From Paraburkholderia monticola (lineage in GTDB: Bacteria > Pseudomonadota > Gammaproteobacteria > Burkholderiales > Burkholderiaceae), in NCBI RefSeq assembly GCF_001580545.1, contig NZ_LRBG01000007.1, forward strand, positions 158,230 to 222,229: 64,000 bases of DNA, read 5' to 3'. This document shows positions 1 through 8,732 of the stretch, in pieces. A model generated the notes under the pieces. It was not told the origin of the DNA. It made no database searches and worked only from the letters and a program-made list of their open reading frames with translations. A program made the translations under genes and the position numbers. The number at the start of each line of letters is the position of its first letter. Positions within the stretch are counted from its first letter, which is position 1.

Positions 1-461
1 ACGCACTGCTCAAGCGCGCGAACGACGCCTCGGTCAAGCAATCGTCGGATATCGCCGGCAAGACGGTCGGTGCGGGCAAGGGCACCGCGCAGCTCGATCA
101 GCTGAAGAGCTACGTGGCCACGCTGCCGAAGCCGCCTGAAATCCGCGAGTACGTCGACAACAATCAGGCCTACGCGGACCTCGCCGCGGGCCGGATCGCC
201 GCGGTCGCGAACTCGATGACCAACATCGCGTATGTGGCCAAACAACGCCCCGAGATGTTCGCGGTCGTGCAACCGCCGTTCGGCTCGAAGGTGTACTTCG
301 CGTATGCATTGCGTAAGGACGCCGACAGCAAGCCGCTCGCCGACGCGTTCGACGCCGCGCTCGTGAAGATGCAGAAGGATGGCCGCCTCGCCGCGCTGCA
401 GAAGAAGTGGTTCGGCGTCGCGATGGAGATGCCGGCCACGCAGCCCACACCGAACTACTGA
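1..461 (+). CDS. Amino acid ABC transporter substrate-binding protein (3' fragment)
   Basis: The gene is cut by the left edge; codons are in frame from base 3. The visible 152 residues are the C-terminal lobe of a periplasmic solute-binding protein of the polar amino acid class (SBP_bac_3). Typical features are the KTVGAGKGTAQ stretch, a central YVDNNQAYADLAAGRIAA segment and a closing helix with QKDGRLAALQKKWFG. It would bind an amino acid in the periplasm and deliver it to the two permeases encoded just downstream. A 91-bp gap separates it from the first permease. The signal peptide and ligand-defining N-terminal half are outside the window, so the substrate cannot be read directly; the HutC-like repressor at the operon end makes histidine or a related compound plausible. 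Confidence 0.9.
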   Translation, partial: ALLKRANDASVKQSSDIAGKTVGAGKGTAQLDQLKSYVATLPKPPEIREYVDNNQAYADLAAGRIAAVANSMTNIAYVAKQRPEMFAVVQPPFGSKVYFAYALRKDADSKPLADAFDAALVKMQKDGRLAALQKKWFGVAMEMPATQPTPNY

Positions 462-552
462 GCGTCATTGACGTGGGCCTCACGCGCTGCGCGATAGTAT
501 TTTCGCCATAGCGCTGCGCGCGTCGCCCTCCCCGTTCCACCAGCCGCGATCC

Positions 553-1203
553 ATGTTCAACACGACCGTCTTCGTTCAGGGCCTGCCACTGCTGTTGCAT
601 GCGGCGCTCGCTACCGTCGCCATTTCGCTGACGGGGCTCGTGATCGGCTTTTTCGTCGGCATCGGCGTATGCACCGCGCGGCTGTCGCAGCATCGCGCGG
701 CGCGTCTCGCGGGCGGCGCCTACGTGTTCTTCTTTCGCGGCGTGCCGATGCTCGTGCAGTTGCTGCTCGTGTACTACCTGCTGCCGTTCGCGGGCATCAA
801 CGTCTCGCCGATCGTCGCCGCGATCAGCGCGGTGTCGCTGTGCTCGGCTTCGTATATCGCTGAAATTCTGCGCGGAGGCTTTCTGAGTATTCCGCCCGGC
901 CACCTCGAAGCCGCGCGCATGCTCGGGCTGTCCCCGTTCGATACGCTGCGACGCATTCTGGTACCGCAGGCGTTCCGTTTGACGCTGCCCTCGCTCGTCA
1001 ACGAAATGGTGCTGCTGATCAAGGCTTCCTCGCTGATCTCGGTGGTCGGTGTCGCCGAGTTGACGCGCACCGCGCAGAACTTCGCGGCGAGCACCTACCG
1101 GCCGCTCGAAGCGTATGTCGCCGCGGGGCTCATCTATTTCGTGATCTGCGGTTCGCTCGCGCTCGTCGCGCATGCGGCCGAACACCGCTTGCAGCACGCC
1201 TGA
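553..1203 (+). CDS. Polar amino acid ABC transporter permease, subunit 1
   Basis: This 216-residue inner-membrane protein belongs to the HisM/GlnP group of amino acid permeases (BPD_transp_1 fold). It has about five hydrophobic segments and the EAA loop that docks onto the ATPase, seen as GHLEAARMLGLSP followed by LRRILVPQA. FFFRGVPMLVQLLLVYY is the usual HisM-family segment ahead of the loop. It should pair with the second permease 28 bp downstream to form the channel of an importer whose binding protein precedes it. Length is normal for the family. Confidence 0.92.
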   Translation: MFNTTVFVQGLPLLLHAALATVAISLTGLVIGFFVGIGVCTARLSQHRAARLAGGAYVFFFRGVPMLVQLLLVYYLLPFAGINVSPIVAAISAVSLCSASYIAEILRGGFLSIPPGHLEAARMLGLSPFDTLRRILVPQAFRLTLPSLVNEMVLLIKASSLISVVGVAELTRTAQNFAASTYRPLEAYVAAGLIYFVICGSLALVAHAAEHRLQHA

Positions 1204-1231
1204 CCGACCCCAAGCCTACGCCCACTGCCCC

Positions 1232-1894
1232 ATGCAAACGTTCGACCCGACCGTCATCACGCACAACCTGCAGCCGATCGCCGCCGGCCTCGCGACGACG
1301 CTCGGCAGTTGGGCCGCGGGCGTCGCGATCGGTCTTGTGATCGGCTTTCTGATCGCGGTGCTGCAGCTGTTCTGCGGACGCTGGCTGCGCGCCGCGCTGC
1401 GCGTCTATATCGAACTGTTGCGCGGCACGCCGTTTCTCGTGCAACTGTTTCTGCTGTACTACGGCGGCCCGTCGATCGGACTCACGCTCGAACCGATGAC
1501 GGCCGGTATCGTCGGTCTCGGCCTCTATGGCAGCGCGTATTTCGCCGAAGCGTTCCGCTCCGGCTTCCAGTCGGTGCCCAAAGGCCATCTCGAAGCGGCT
1601 TCCTGTCTCGGGCTCACGCGCTGGCAGGCAATCCTGCGCATCCAGGCGCCGCAGATGATGGTGCTGATCGTGCCCGCGCTGACCAATCTGATCATCGTGC
1701 TGAGCAAGGAAACCGCTGTGCTGTCGATCGTCACCGTGCCCGAGCTGACGTTCGTGCTGACGGGCATCGGCTCGGCCACCTTCGCCTTCGTCGAAACCCT
1801 GCTGGTTTTGTGCGTGTGCTATCTCGCGCTGGTCGAGTTGACCTCGCGCGCGGGCATGTGGGCCGAAGCCCGCCTCGCACGCTTCATGGCATGA
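1232..1894 (+). CDS. Polar amino acid ABC transporter permease, subunit 2
   Basis: This 220-residue permease is a paralogue of the one just upstream. It carries the same family segment ([18 protein letters not shown]) and the EAA loop [13 protein letters not shown]...[10 protein letters not shown] chose the ATG that opens [12 protein letters not shown] because the frame upstream of it overlaps the end of permease 1 and has no membrane or family character. The two permeases would form a heterodimeric channel. The next gene, the ATPase, begins 13 bp after the stop, consistent with one operon. Confidence 0.92.
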   Translation: MQTFDPTVITHNLQPIAAGLATTLGSWAAGVAIGLVIGFLIAVLQLFCGRWLRAALRVYIELLRGTPFLVQLFLLYYGGPSIGLTLEPMTAGIVGLGLYGSAYFAEAFRSGFQSVPKGHLEAASCLGLTRWQAILRIQAPQMMVLIVPALTNLIIVLSKETAVLSIVTVPELTFVLTGIGSATFAFVETLLVLCVCYLALVELTSRAGMWAEARLARFMA

Positions 1895-1907
1895 TTCCGG
1901 AACACCT

Positions 1908-2795
1908 ATGAACGCCATCGCCGACATGCCCTCCTCCGCGCAATCTTCCGCGCCGCCCGCCAGCGCCACGGCGAACGCACCGCACGCCGCGCCGCTGATC
2001 GACGTGCGCGATCTGCGCAAGCGCTTCGGCGATGTCGAGGTGCTGCGCGGCGTCGATCTGCAGATCGCGCGCTCCGAAGTCGTCTGCATCATCGGGCCGT
2101 CGGGTTCGGGCAAGAGCACGCTGCTGCGCTGCCTCGCCGCGCTCGAAACCTACGATCACGGCGACGTGCGCATCGAAGGCGAACTGCTCGGCTATGCAGA
2201 GCGCAATGGCAAACGCGTGCGCGCGTCGCAGGGCGAGATCAACCGCGTGCGCCGCAACGTCGGCATGGTGTTCCAGCAGTTCAACCTGTGGCCGCACATG
2301 ACCGCGCTCGGCAATGTGATGGAAGCGCTGCTGCGCGTGCGCGGCATGTCGGGCGACGAAGCGCGCCGCCGCGCGAACGCGATGCTCGAAACGGTCGGCC
2401 TCGCGCACAAGGGCGACGCCTATCCGGCCAAGCTGTCGGGCGGTCAGCAGCAGCGCGTGGCGATTGCGCGTGCGCTCGCGATGGAGCCGCACATCATGTT
2501 GTTCGACGAGCCGACTTCAGCGCTCGACCCGGAGCTGGTCGGCGAAGTATTGCAGGTGATGAAGCAGCTCGCGCGCGACGGCATGACGATGGCCGTGGTC
2601 ACGCATGAGATGGGCTTCGCGGCGCAGGTCGCCGACAAGGTCGTGTTCATCGATCAAGGCCGCATCGCCGTGCAGGGCAAGCCGCGCGACGTATTTCACG
2701 ATGCCGCGCAGCCGCGTCTGCGGCAGTTTCTGCAAAACTATTTCGACCGCAATGCGTTCTGGACGCGCGGCCCTGACGACACCCAGCCGCTATGA
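1908..2795 (+). CDS. Polar amino acid ABC transporter ATP-binding protein
   Basis: This 295-residue cytoplasmic ATPase powers the importer. It shows the Walker A motif GPSGSGKST near residues 63-71, the Q-loop [13 protein letters not shown], the signature LSGGQQQR from residue 176, Walker B IMLFDEP with Asp200-Glu201 and the switch histidine in [14 protein letters not shown] is characteristic of the GlnQ/HisP subfamily. An Ala/Ser-rich extension of about 28 residues precedes the domain. The stop codon overlaps the start of the following repressor gene (ATGA), so transport and regulation appear to be translationally coupled. Confidence 0.94.
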   Translation: MNAIADMPSSAQSSAPPASATANAPHAAPLIDVRDLRKRFGDVEVLRGVDLQIARSEVVCIIGPSGSGKSTLLRCLAALETYDHGDVRIEGELLGYAERNGKRVRASQGEINRVRRNVGMVFQQFNLWPHMTALGNVMEALLRVRGMSGDEARRRANAMLETVGLAHKGDAYPAKLSGGQQQRVAIARALAMEPHIMLFDEPTSALDPELVGEVLQVMKQLARDGMTMAVVTHEMGFAAQVADKVVFIDQGRIAVQGKPRDVFHDAAQPRLRQFLQNYFDRNAFWTRGPDDTQPL

Positions 2796-3604
2796 GCACC
2801 ACCGTTCGCAACAAGCCTCACGGCAAATCCTCCGCCAGCGCGTCCCGCGTTGCGCCGAAAATCGCGCGCGGCAGCGACGAAGCACCCGCCGCGCGCTACG
2901 AGCAGGTCAAGCAGCACATCCAGCAGATCATCGAATCGGGCGAGCGCCAGGCAGGCGACCGTCTGCCTTCGGAACTCGACCTCGTCGCGACGCTTGGCGT
3001 GTCGCGCATGACGGTCAATCGCGCGCTGCGCGAGCTCGCCGATGCGGGGCTCGTCACGCGCGTATCAGGTGTCGGCACCTTCGTCGCGCCGAACAAGCCG
3101 CAATCGACCCTGCTGATGATCGCCCACATCGGCGACGAAATCCGCTCGCGCGGCCATGCGTATCGTTGCGACATGGTGCTGTTGCAGCGCGAGAGCGCGT
3201 CGGTCACGGTGTCGAACGCATTGGGGTTGCCGCCGGGCGCTTCGGTGTTTCATGTGATCTGCGTGCATCGCGAGAACGGGCTGCCGGTGCAGCTCGAAGA
3301 TCGCTATGTGAATCCGGCCGTCGCGCCGGATTTTCTGCAACACGATTTTTCAGCGCTCAAACCGTCCGAGTATCTGCTGACGGTCGTGCCGATGCACGAT
3401 CTCGAACACGTGGTCGACGCCGCACTGCCGACGCCCGCCGAAGCCGAGCTGCTCGAAATTCACGCCGAGGAACCGTGCCTGACACTGACGCGCCGCACGT
3501 GGACGAGCGGTGTCGCGGTGACGTTCGCGCGCTTCGTGCATCCGGGTTCGCGCTATCGGCTCGGCTGCCGCTTTTCGCCGAATACGTCGCAGCGGCAGGG
3601 ATGA
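2792..3604 (+). CDS. HutC-like GntR family transcriptional repressor (first copy)
   Basis: This 270-residue regulator has a basic Ser/Ala tail, a GntR winged helix (about residues 32-105, with [20 protein letters not shown]) and a UTRA ligand-binding domain to the end. Phrases such as [21 protein letters not shown] and RRTWTSG match the histidine-utilisation repressor HutC, which senses urocanate in characterised cases. It overlaps the ATPase gene by 4 bp, so it is the last gene of the importer operon and likely represses it. The ligand is inferred from family resemblance; no hut catabolic genes are visible here. It converges on a second HutC-like gene 20 bp away. Confidence 0.85.
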   Translation: MSTTVRNKPHGKSSASASRVAPKIARGSDEAPAARYEQVKQHIQQIIESGERQAGDRLPSELDLVATLGVSRMTVNRALRELADAGLVTRVSGVGTFVAPNKPQSTLLMIAHIGDEIRSRGHAYRCDMVLLQRESASVTVSNALGLPPGASVFHVICVHRENGLPVQLEDRYVNPAVAPDFLQHDFSALKPSEYLLTVVPMHDLEHVVDAALPTPAEAELLEIHAEEPCLTLTRRTWTSGVAVTFARFVHPGSRYRLGCRFSPNTSQRQG

Positions 3605-3624
3605 AGCGCGCGTCGGGAACCGGA

Positions 3625-4410
3625 CTAAACGGTCCCCGCCAGATGAAACCGCGACGCCGGATGCCATAGCCGCACCGACGTCGCGACGTTCTCGCCGACC
3701 CACGTGCGCCGCCACAGCAACAGACACGGCTCGCCGATCTCCATCATCAGATGACGCCGCACGTAGGCGTCGGGCTTCTGCGCATAGATGCGAAACTCCG
3801 CGCGCTGCACGGGCGCGAGCCGCACCATGTAGTGATTCGGCGTCTCGACCGAGAAATCCTGCTGCAGATATTCAGGGAACACCTTCGGATTGACGAAGCG
3901 GTCCTCGTACTGGATCGGCTCGCCCTCCTCGCTGTGCACGATGCACGAATGAAACGCGGGACCGCTCGCGAGACCGAGCGCTTCGAGCGCCTCGGCATCG
4001 TCGCTCGGTTCGAGCGTCAGCACGCGCGCCGAATGACGATGACCGCGCGCGGCGATTTCATCGGCGATATTGCGGATCTCCAGCACCGTCGATTCATACC
4101 GCTGCGGCGCCACGAAGGTGCCCGAGCCTTGCACGCGCGTGAGCACACGCTCGGTGGTCAGCTCGCGCAGCGCGCGCGACACCGTCATGCGCGCGACGCC
4201 GAACTCCTTGACCAGCTCCGTTTCAGAAGGGATCAGTCCGCCCGGTTTCCAGGCGCCCTCGCTGATGCGCTGAAGCACGTAGCGTTTGATCTGCTCGTAG
4301 GCGGGCATCGCCTTGACCGGCGTGTCGCGATCCTGATCGCTCCCGGCGGCATGCTGTTTCTGCTCGGCCTGTGCGGCGGGCGTTGTGTGCGCCTGTATAG
4401 TTGTTTTCAC
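3625..4410 (-). CDS. HutC-like GntR family transcriptional repressor (second copy)
   Basis: This 261-residue protein has the same design as its convergent neighbour: a polar 30-residue tail, a GntR winged helix (LIPSETELVKEFGVARMTVSR) and a UTRA domain. NIADEIAARGHRHSARVLTLE and IQYEDRFVNPKVFPEYLQQDF resemble HutC closely. The two proteins differ clearly from each other, so this is not a recent tandem duplication. Upstream lies an imperfect inverted repeat that could be its own operator. The target genes may lie outside the window or be the importer genes next door. Confidence 0.83.
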   Translation of the reverse strand: MKTTIQAHTTPAAQAEQKQHAAGSDQDRDTPVKAMPAYEQIKRYVLQRISEGAWKPGGLIPSETELVKEFGVARMTVSRALRELTTERVLTRVQGSGTFVAPQRYESTVLEIRNIADEIAARGHRHSARVLTLEPSDDAEALEALGLASGPAFHSCIVHSEEGEPIQYEDRFVNPKVFPEYLQQDFSVETPNHYMVRLAPVQRAEFRIYAQKPDAYVRRHLMMEIGEPCLLLWRRTWVGENVATSVRLWHPASRFHLAGTV

Positions 4411-4433
4411 TCCAAACCTCGTCGGTGGTTCGC

Positions 4434-4455
4434 CGGTGGTACTTGAGGTACACCG
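4434..4455. promoter_or_regulatory. Imperfect inverted repeat, candidate GntR operator
   Basis: CGGTGGTAC and GTACACCG are near-perfect inverted arms around the spacer TTGAG, placed 24 bp upstream of the second HutC-like gene. GntR-family repressors commonly bind such repeats and autoregulate. The assignment rests on position and symmetry only. Confidence 0.35.
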
Positions 4456-4522
4456 TGGCCGGATCTCCGGCGGCCGGGCCCAATCTTACCCGGTTCGGCG
4501 GTGCCCGTACCAGCCCAACGCG

Positions 4523-5203
4523 CTACCAGATATACGGCACGAAACGGTAGCGCACGCGCGCCATGTAGGCCGTGTAGCCGTCGAGCTGCCCGGCGAGCAG
4601 GCGTTCCTCGCGCACGGCCCGCCAGCCCATGCCGTAGGCCATCACGGGCGGCGCCACGAGCCCCCACCACGAGCCGAGCAGCAGCGGCGTGCCGACGAAG
4701 AACACCAGCGCGGCCGCGTACATCGGATGACGCACGTATGCGTAAGGACCGGTGTCGGCAACCTGATGGCCGCGGCTCGCCTGGATCTTCACGACCGGCG
4801 CCGCATAGCTGTTCGCGCGGAACACGAAGCGGCACATGAAGATGCACAGGAACACGCACAGCGCGCCCAAGGCCATCAGCCACGCCGGCAACGGCGCGGA
4901 CCAGCGAAAGCGCATCGCGTCGAAGCCCATCAGGATCAGCCAGCCGCACCACGCGGTGCCGATCGCGACCATGAACAGACGATCCCAGCGGCTCTGCTGC
5001 GCCTGCACGAACGGCGCGAGCCGCTCCGCGAGCAGCGCGGGATCGTGACGCGCAAGCCACAAGCCGATCCATAGACTCAATACCGCCAGCTCGAGCAGAT
5101 ACCACCATGCGGCCGGCCAGGCGAGCGTGCCGGCCGCGCCGAACAGCAGCACGCCCATGAACGCGAGCCACGCCAGCGATTGCAGGATCAGACGCGCGAC
5201 CAT
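4523..5203 (-). CDS. Isoprenylcysteine carboxyl methyltransferase-like membrane protein
   Basis: This 226-residue membrane protein has about five hydrophobic helices. Its C-terminal part carries the ICMT/PEMT signature GPYAYVRHPMYAA (residues 152-164), followed by REERLL and the end RYRFVPYIW. In this family the His-Pro and Glu-Glu residues help bind S-adenosylmethionine. Bacterial members are annotated as membrane-bound methyltransferases, mostly without a proven substrate, so no specific acceptor can be named. It lies 23 bp downstream of the arylamine acetyltransferase gene on the same strand, which suggests co-transcription without an obvious shared pathway. Confidence 0.82.
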   Translation of the reverse strand: MVARLILQSLAWLAFMGVLLFGAAGTLAWPAAWWYLLELAVLSLWIGLWLARHDPALLAERLAPFVQAQQSRWDRLFMVAIGTAWCGWLILMGFDAMRFRWSAPLPAWLMALGALCVFLCIFMCRFVFRANSYAAPVVKIQASRGHQVADTGPYAYVRHPMYAAALVFFVGTPLLLGSWWGLVAPPVMAYGMGWRAVREERLLAGQLDGYTAYMARVRYRFVPYIW

Positions 5204-5226
5204 GGCGGCTCCCTCGTGCGCTCGGG

Positions 5227-6063
5227 CTAGGCGGTCGCGTCGCGCGTGCGCACGCGCTCGAACACGTCGGCGATGTCGATGTCCTCCAGATTCACACCGA
5301 AGCGCTCGCGCAGACAGTCGGCGAGTTCAGCGGCGCTCGCGAGGCGTCGCTCGCTGACGAGTTGCCCTTCGCCGTCGCGCTCGCTGAGCTGATCGTTCAG
5401 CAGCGCGAGGCGCGACTCGGGCAACACGCGGCACACCAGCAGGTTGTGCACGAAGATCGAATCCGGCGATGTCGACGTGTACCAGTTCGAGGTCTCATAG
5501 TCGATCCATTCGGCTGCGCGCAGATCGACGTGATAGATGCGCGTCCAGCTTTCGTCGGGCGTCTGCACCTCGAGGTAGACGGTGTCGTGCCCCGCGTCGG
5601 CGAGACGAAACGTGCCGAGCGGAATCGGCTGCGCGAGGCCGGCGGTCAGACGCAGCGGCGCCGTCAGCGTCACGCCGCCGAAGCCGACATCGGCGATCCA
5701 TGCTTCGCCCTCGATATCGACGCGCAGCACCATATGCGTGCGCGGCGCAATCGTGCCGGGCTCGCGGCCCCACACGACGCGCGCGAGCAGCGGCGTCACC
5801 TTGAAGCCAAGTTGCATCAGCACGTTCGCCAGCAGCGTGTTCTGCTCGAAGCAGTAGCCGCCGCGCTTTTCCGTCACGAGCTTGCGTTCGACGGCGTCGA
5901 GTTCGAGGCTGACGGGCCGGCGCGTCAGCGGGTTCAGGTTCTCGAACGGGATCGCCTCGGGGTGCAGCCGGTGAATCGCCCGCAGCACGTCGAGCGTGGC
6001 GGCATGCGGGCCTTGATAGCCGATGCGGGCGAAGTAGCGTTCCAGATTGATGGCGTGGGACAT
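5227..6063 (-). CDS. nat: Arylamine N-acetyltransferase
   Basis: This 278-residue cytoplasmic enzyme transfers acetyl from acetyl-CoA to aromatic amines, hydrazines or related compounds. The catalytic triad is visible: Cys71 in RGGYCFEQN, His110 in RTHMVLRV and Asp125 in WIADVGFGG. The N-terminal IPFENLNPL motif is also standard, and length is normal. It follows the secreted-protein gene on the same strand by 69 bp. Physiological substrates in soil bacteria are mostly unknown; xenobiotic or secondary-metabolite acetylation are the usual proposals. Confidence 0.93.
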   Translation of the reverse strand: MSHAINLERYFARIGYQGPHAATLDVLRAIHRLHPEAIPFENLNPLTRRPVSLELDAVERKLVTEKRGGYCFEQNTLLANVLMQLGFKVTPLLARVVWGREPGTIAPRTHMVLRVDIEGEAWIADVGFGGVTLTAPLRLTAGLAQPIPLGTFRLADAGHDTVYLEVQTPDESWTRIYHVDLRAAEWIDYETSNWYTSTSPDSIFVHNLLVCRVLPESRLALLNDQLSERDGEGQLVSERRLASAAELADCLRERFGVNLEDIDIADVFERVRTRDATA

Positions 6064-6132
6064 CGGCGGAATTCCGGTTGGGTTGCGGGTTCGACGCGAT
6101 CATAGCGGCATTGGGCGCGAGACCGGCCGCGG

Positions 6133-6810
6133 CTACATCCCTTTCAACGCCGACGTCGCGATCGACGGCACCGTGATCCCGTGGCTCGATGCGAACTGCA
6201 CGGCCGAGTTGAGCGTCGACATCAGAGACTGCAACTGCCCCGGCGCCGATTTCGCGATATACGAAGCGGTTTGCGCGGTCTGCGGATTGAGGCCCGATTG
6301 CAGCAACGACGATGGACTCATTTGACCGATGCTGCCGAGCCCCGACTGCAAGCTCGAATACTGACTCACACCCTTGCCGAGCGACGACAGTCCTTCGGTA
6401 AACGCTTCCTTGTTGACCGGCGTCGCCGATGCGCCGCTGCTTGCCTGACTCGTGAACGCATCGGTCAGTTTCTGCGACAGCGATTGCTGCGTGTTGCCGA
6501 CCTGCGTCAACTGACTGACCGACGGCGTGCCGCCGCTCAGCAGCCCCGCCGCCTGCTGCGCCTGGCCTGCCGCGCTCGTCATGCCCATCGCGGACGCGAG
6601 ACTCGATTGCCCGCTCAGCACCTGCTGATTTGCGCCGAGGTAGCTCTGCAACAGCTGCGACACGCCGCCCGACGTCGCACCGCCAGCCGCCGCATTGTCG
6701 CCGCCCCCGCCGATGCCGAACTGCTTCAGATTCAACTGCGCATGCGCGGCGCCGCCCAACAACAGACCGCCACTCGTCAGCAACGAAACCAGAAGAATGC
6801 GCTTGCTCAT
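6133..6810 (-). CDS. Secreted Gly/Ser/Gln-rich protein of unknown function
   Basis: I do not recognise a named family. The protein has 225 residues and opens with a clear Sec signal peptide (MSKRILLVSLLTSG...GGAAHA), then a mature part rich in Gly, Ser, Gln and Leu with no Cys. The start is set by TAAGGAGAT just upstream of the ATG; a longer frame upstream lacks a ribosome site and is charged. The mature chain is mostly short amphipathic repeats of the SLxS/LLQSGL type, suggesting an extended or helical periplasmic protein. It diverges from the iron operon across about 290 bp that contain a Fur box, so iron control is possible but unproven. Confidence 0.75.
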   Translation of the reverse strand: MSKRILLVSLLTSGGLLLGGAAHAQLNLKQFGIGGGGDNAAAGGATSGGVSQLLQSYLGANQQVLSGQSSLASAMGMTSAAGQAQQAAGLLSGGTPSVSQLTQVGNTQQSLSQKLTDAFTSQASSGASATPVNKEAFTEGLSSLGKGVSQYSSLQSGLGSIGQMSPSSLLQSGLNPQTAQTASYIAKSAPGQLQSLMSTLNSAVQFASSHGITVPSIATSALKGM

Positions 6811-6988
6811 TTCGATCTCCTTATCGGGACTTTCGGGGTGATGCGTGTGCTTCGACAACTCGCCCTTTCGCACGTTCGGTCTGACCACATCAATACGATT
6901 TCATTACATCACTATTAATACCTCATTACGCTTTCATGCCGATTACGCGTAGTCCGTAAATCAAGGCATTACATGTCAGTAATATTGA

Positions 6989-7003
6989 TGAGAATCGTTC
7001 TCA
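6989..7003. promoter_or_regulatory. Fur box
   Basis: TGAGAATCGTTCTCA is a 7-1-7 inverted repeat with one mismatch between arms and fits the ferric uptake regulator consensus closely. It ends seven bases before the -35 element of the promoter ahead of the porin gene, so iron-loaded Fur should block transcription of the iron-uptake operon. Confidence 0.82.
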
Positions 7004-7009
7004 TTTGTG

Positions 7010-7038
7010 TTGACTCTCGCAATAGGCCTGCGTACGAT
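7010..7038 (+). promoter_or_regulatory. Sigma-70-type promoter of the iron operon
   Basis: TTGACT and TACGAT are spaced by exactly 17 bp and lie 62 bp upstream of the porin start codon, directly next to the Fur box. This is a near-consensus promoter read from sequence only. Confidence 0.65.
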
Positions 7039-7099
7039 CACGCCATCTGCTGCTTTGGCATTGATCGCATCGATCGAAACAAGACTAATAAGGATTTCG

Positions 7100-8623
7100 A
7101 TGAAGTTCGTCCAATTCACTGGACCGCGCCTCAGCGCACGTCCATTTTGCGATTCTTCAGCACGTACCAGCGCAATTCATCGTACGCGTTTGCCTTCGAT
7201 GCGGCGCGTCGCGCTGTGCACGGCCTTCGCGTGGGCCTCGTTGACCGCCCACTCGGCGCTGGCCGAAGCCAATCCCGACGCCAACCCGGAAGCGCCCGAA
7301 GCGGACCTGCAGATTCAGGCAACCCAGGCCAACCAGTGGACCGGGTTCTGGAATCGTCAGCAAATGCTCGGCGACATGGGCGGCCTGCGTCCGTGGCTCG
7401 GCAAGTACGGCATGACCTTCACGCTGACCGAAACCAGCGAAGTGCTGGCCAATCTGCGCGGCGGTCTCGCGCGCGGCGCGGATTACGACGGCCTGACCAC
7501 CGCGACCTTGCAGATGGATACGCAAAAAGCGTTCGGTCTGCCGGGTGGCCTCTTCAACGTCAGCGCGCTGCAGATTCACGGCGCGAACCTGAGCGCCAAC
7601 AAGCTCGGCACGCTGAACACGGCGAGCGGGATCGAAGCCGACGACGCGACGCGTCTGTGGGAACTCTGGTATCAGCAGTCGTTCCTGAACAAGCGCGTCG
7701 ACGTGAAAATCGGTCAGCAGAGTCTCGACCAGGAATTCATCACGAGCACGTATGCGGCGCTGTTCCTCAACACGATGTTCGGCTGGCCCGCGCTGCCTTC
7801 GTACGACCTGCCGTCGGGCGGTCCCGCCTATCCGCTCGCCGGTCTCGGCGTGCGCGTGCGCGGCCAGATCACGCCGTCGTTGACCGCGCTCGCCGGCGTG
7901 TACTCCGGCGATCCGCTCGGCAACGACCCGAACAACATGAGCGGCACGAACTTCAACCTGCATAACGGCGCGTTGTGGATCGGCGAGTTGCAATACTCGA
8001 TCAACCAGCCGGCCGAAGGCGAAATGGTCGGCATGGGCGGCGGCGGTCTGCCGGGCACCTACAAGCTCGGCGTCTGGTACAACACCAACAAGTTCGCCGA
8101 TCAGCGTTTCGACACCATGGGGTTGTCGCTCGCGAATCCCGCCTCGAATGGCATTCCCGCGAATCACAGCGGCAACTACAGCATCTACGCGGTCGCCGAC
8201 CAGATGGTGTGGCGCCCCGACCCCGACGAACCGCGCAGCCTCGGCGTGTTCGCGCGCGTGATGGGCGCGCCCGGCGATCGCAACCTCGTGAGCCTCGCGG
8301 CCAACCTCGGCGTCGTGCTGAAGGCGCCGTTCAAGGGCCGCGACAACGACAGCGCCGGCCTCGCGCTGACCTACATCAAGATCGGCAATCACGTGAACGG
8401 ACTTGATCAGGACTTCCTGGCATTCAACGGTCCCCCGTACGGCGTGCGCACCAGCGAAACCGCGCTCGAGGCGACCTACCAGTACCAGGTCAATCCGTGG
8501 TGGCAACTGCAGGCCGACGCCCAATACACGTTCAACGCCGGTGCCGGCCAGAATCCGACCGATCCGACGCAGCCGCTGCGCAATACGTTCGTCGTCGGCG
8601 TACGGACCATCATCAACTTCTGA
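7100..8623 (+). CDS. OprB-type carbohydrate-selective porin family protein
   Basis: This outer-membrane beta-barrel is predicted from the OprB-family pattern: an early TGFWNRQQMLGDMGGLRPWLGKYG segment, alternating strands throughout, and a final strand ending RTIINF with the terminal Phe needed for barrel assembly. The first ATG (507 residues) has a good AAGGA site but puts about 33 residues before the hydrophobic signal core MRRVALCTAFAWASLT. A start at 7199 would give a normal signal peptide but lacks a ribosome site. As the first gene after a Fur box and promoter, it probably admits an iron-bearing solute rather than, or as well as, a sugar. The substrate is inference. Confidence 0.85.
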   Translation: MKFVQFTGPRLSARPFCDSSARTSAIHRTRLPSMRRVALCTAFAWASLTAHSALAEANPDANPEAPEADLQIQATQANQWTGFWNRQQMLGDMGGLRPWLGKYGMTFTLTETSEVLANLRGGLARGADYDGLTTATLQMDTQKAFGLPGGLFNVSALQIHGANLSANKLGTLNTASGIEADDATRLWELWYQQSFLNKRVDVKIGQQSLDQEFITSTYAALFLNTMFGWPALPSYDLPSGGPAYPLAGLGVRVRGQITPSLTALAGVYSGDPLGNDPNNMSGTNFNLHNGALWIGELQYSINQPAEGEMVGMGGGGLPGTYKLGVWYNTNKFADQRFDTMGLSLANPASNGIPANHSGNYSIYAVADQMVWRPDPDEPRSLGVFARVMGAPGDRNLVSLAANLGVVLKAPFKGRDNDSAGLALTYIKIGNHVNGLDQDFLAFNGPPYGVRTSETALEATYQYQVNPWWQLQADAQYTFNAGAGQNPTDPTQPLRNTFVVGVRTIINF

Positions 8624-8732
8624 TGCCGCTCGCCACGCTTTGACACGCAAACCCACGTAACCGGACCAGCACTTCCATGCTTTCGATCGTCACCGTCATC
8701 CCCGCTTTGCGCGCCCTCACGGAGGCCCAATC

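Noticed and set aside
484..520. Direct repeat GCGCTGCGCG between the binding-protein and permease genes
   Set aside because: In this composition GCG-rich 10-mers recur by chance and no structure or start site is tied to them.
3616..3640. Possible hairpin between the two converging HutC-like genes
   Set aside because: The stem has a mismatch, overlaps a coding end and lacks a T tract in either direction.
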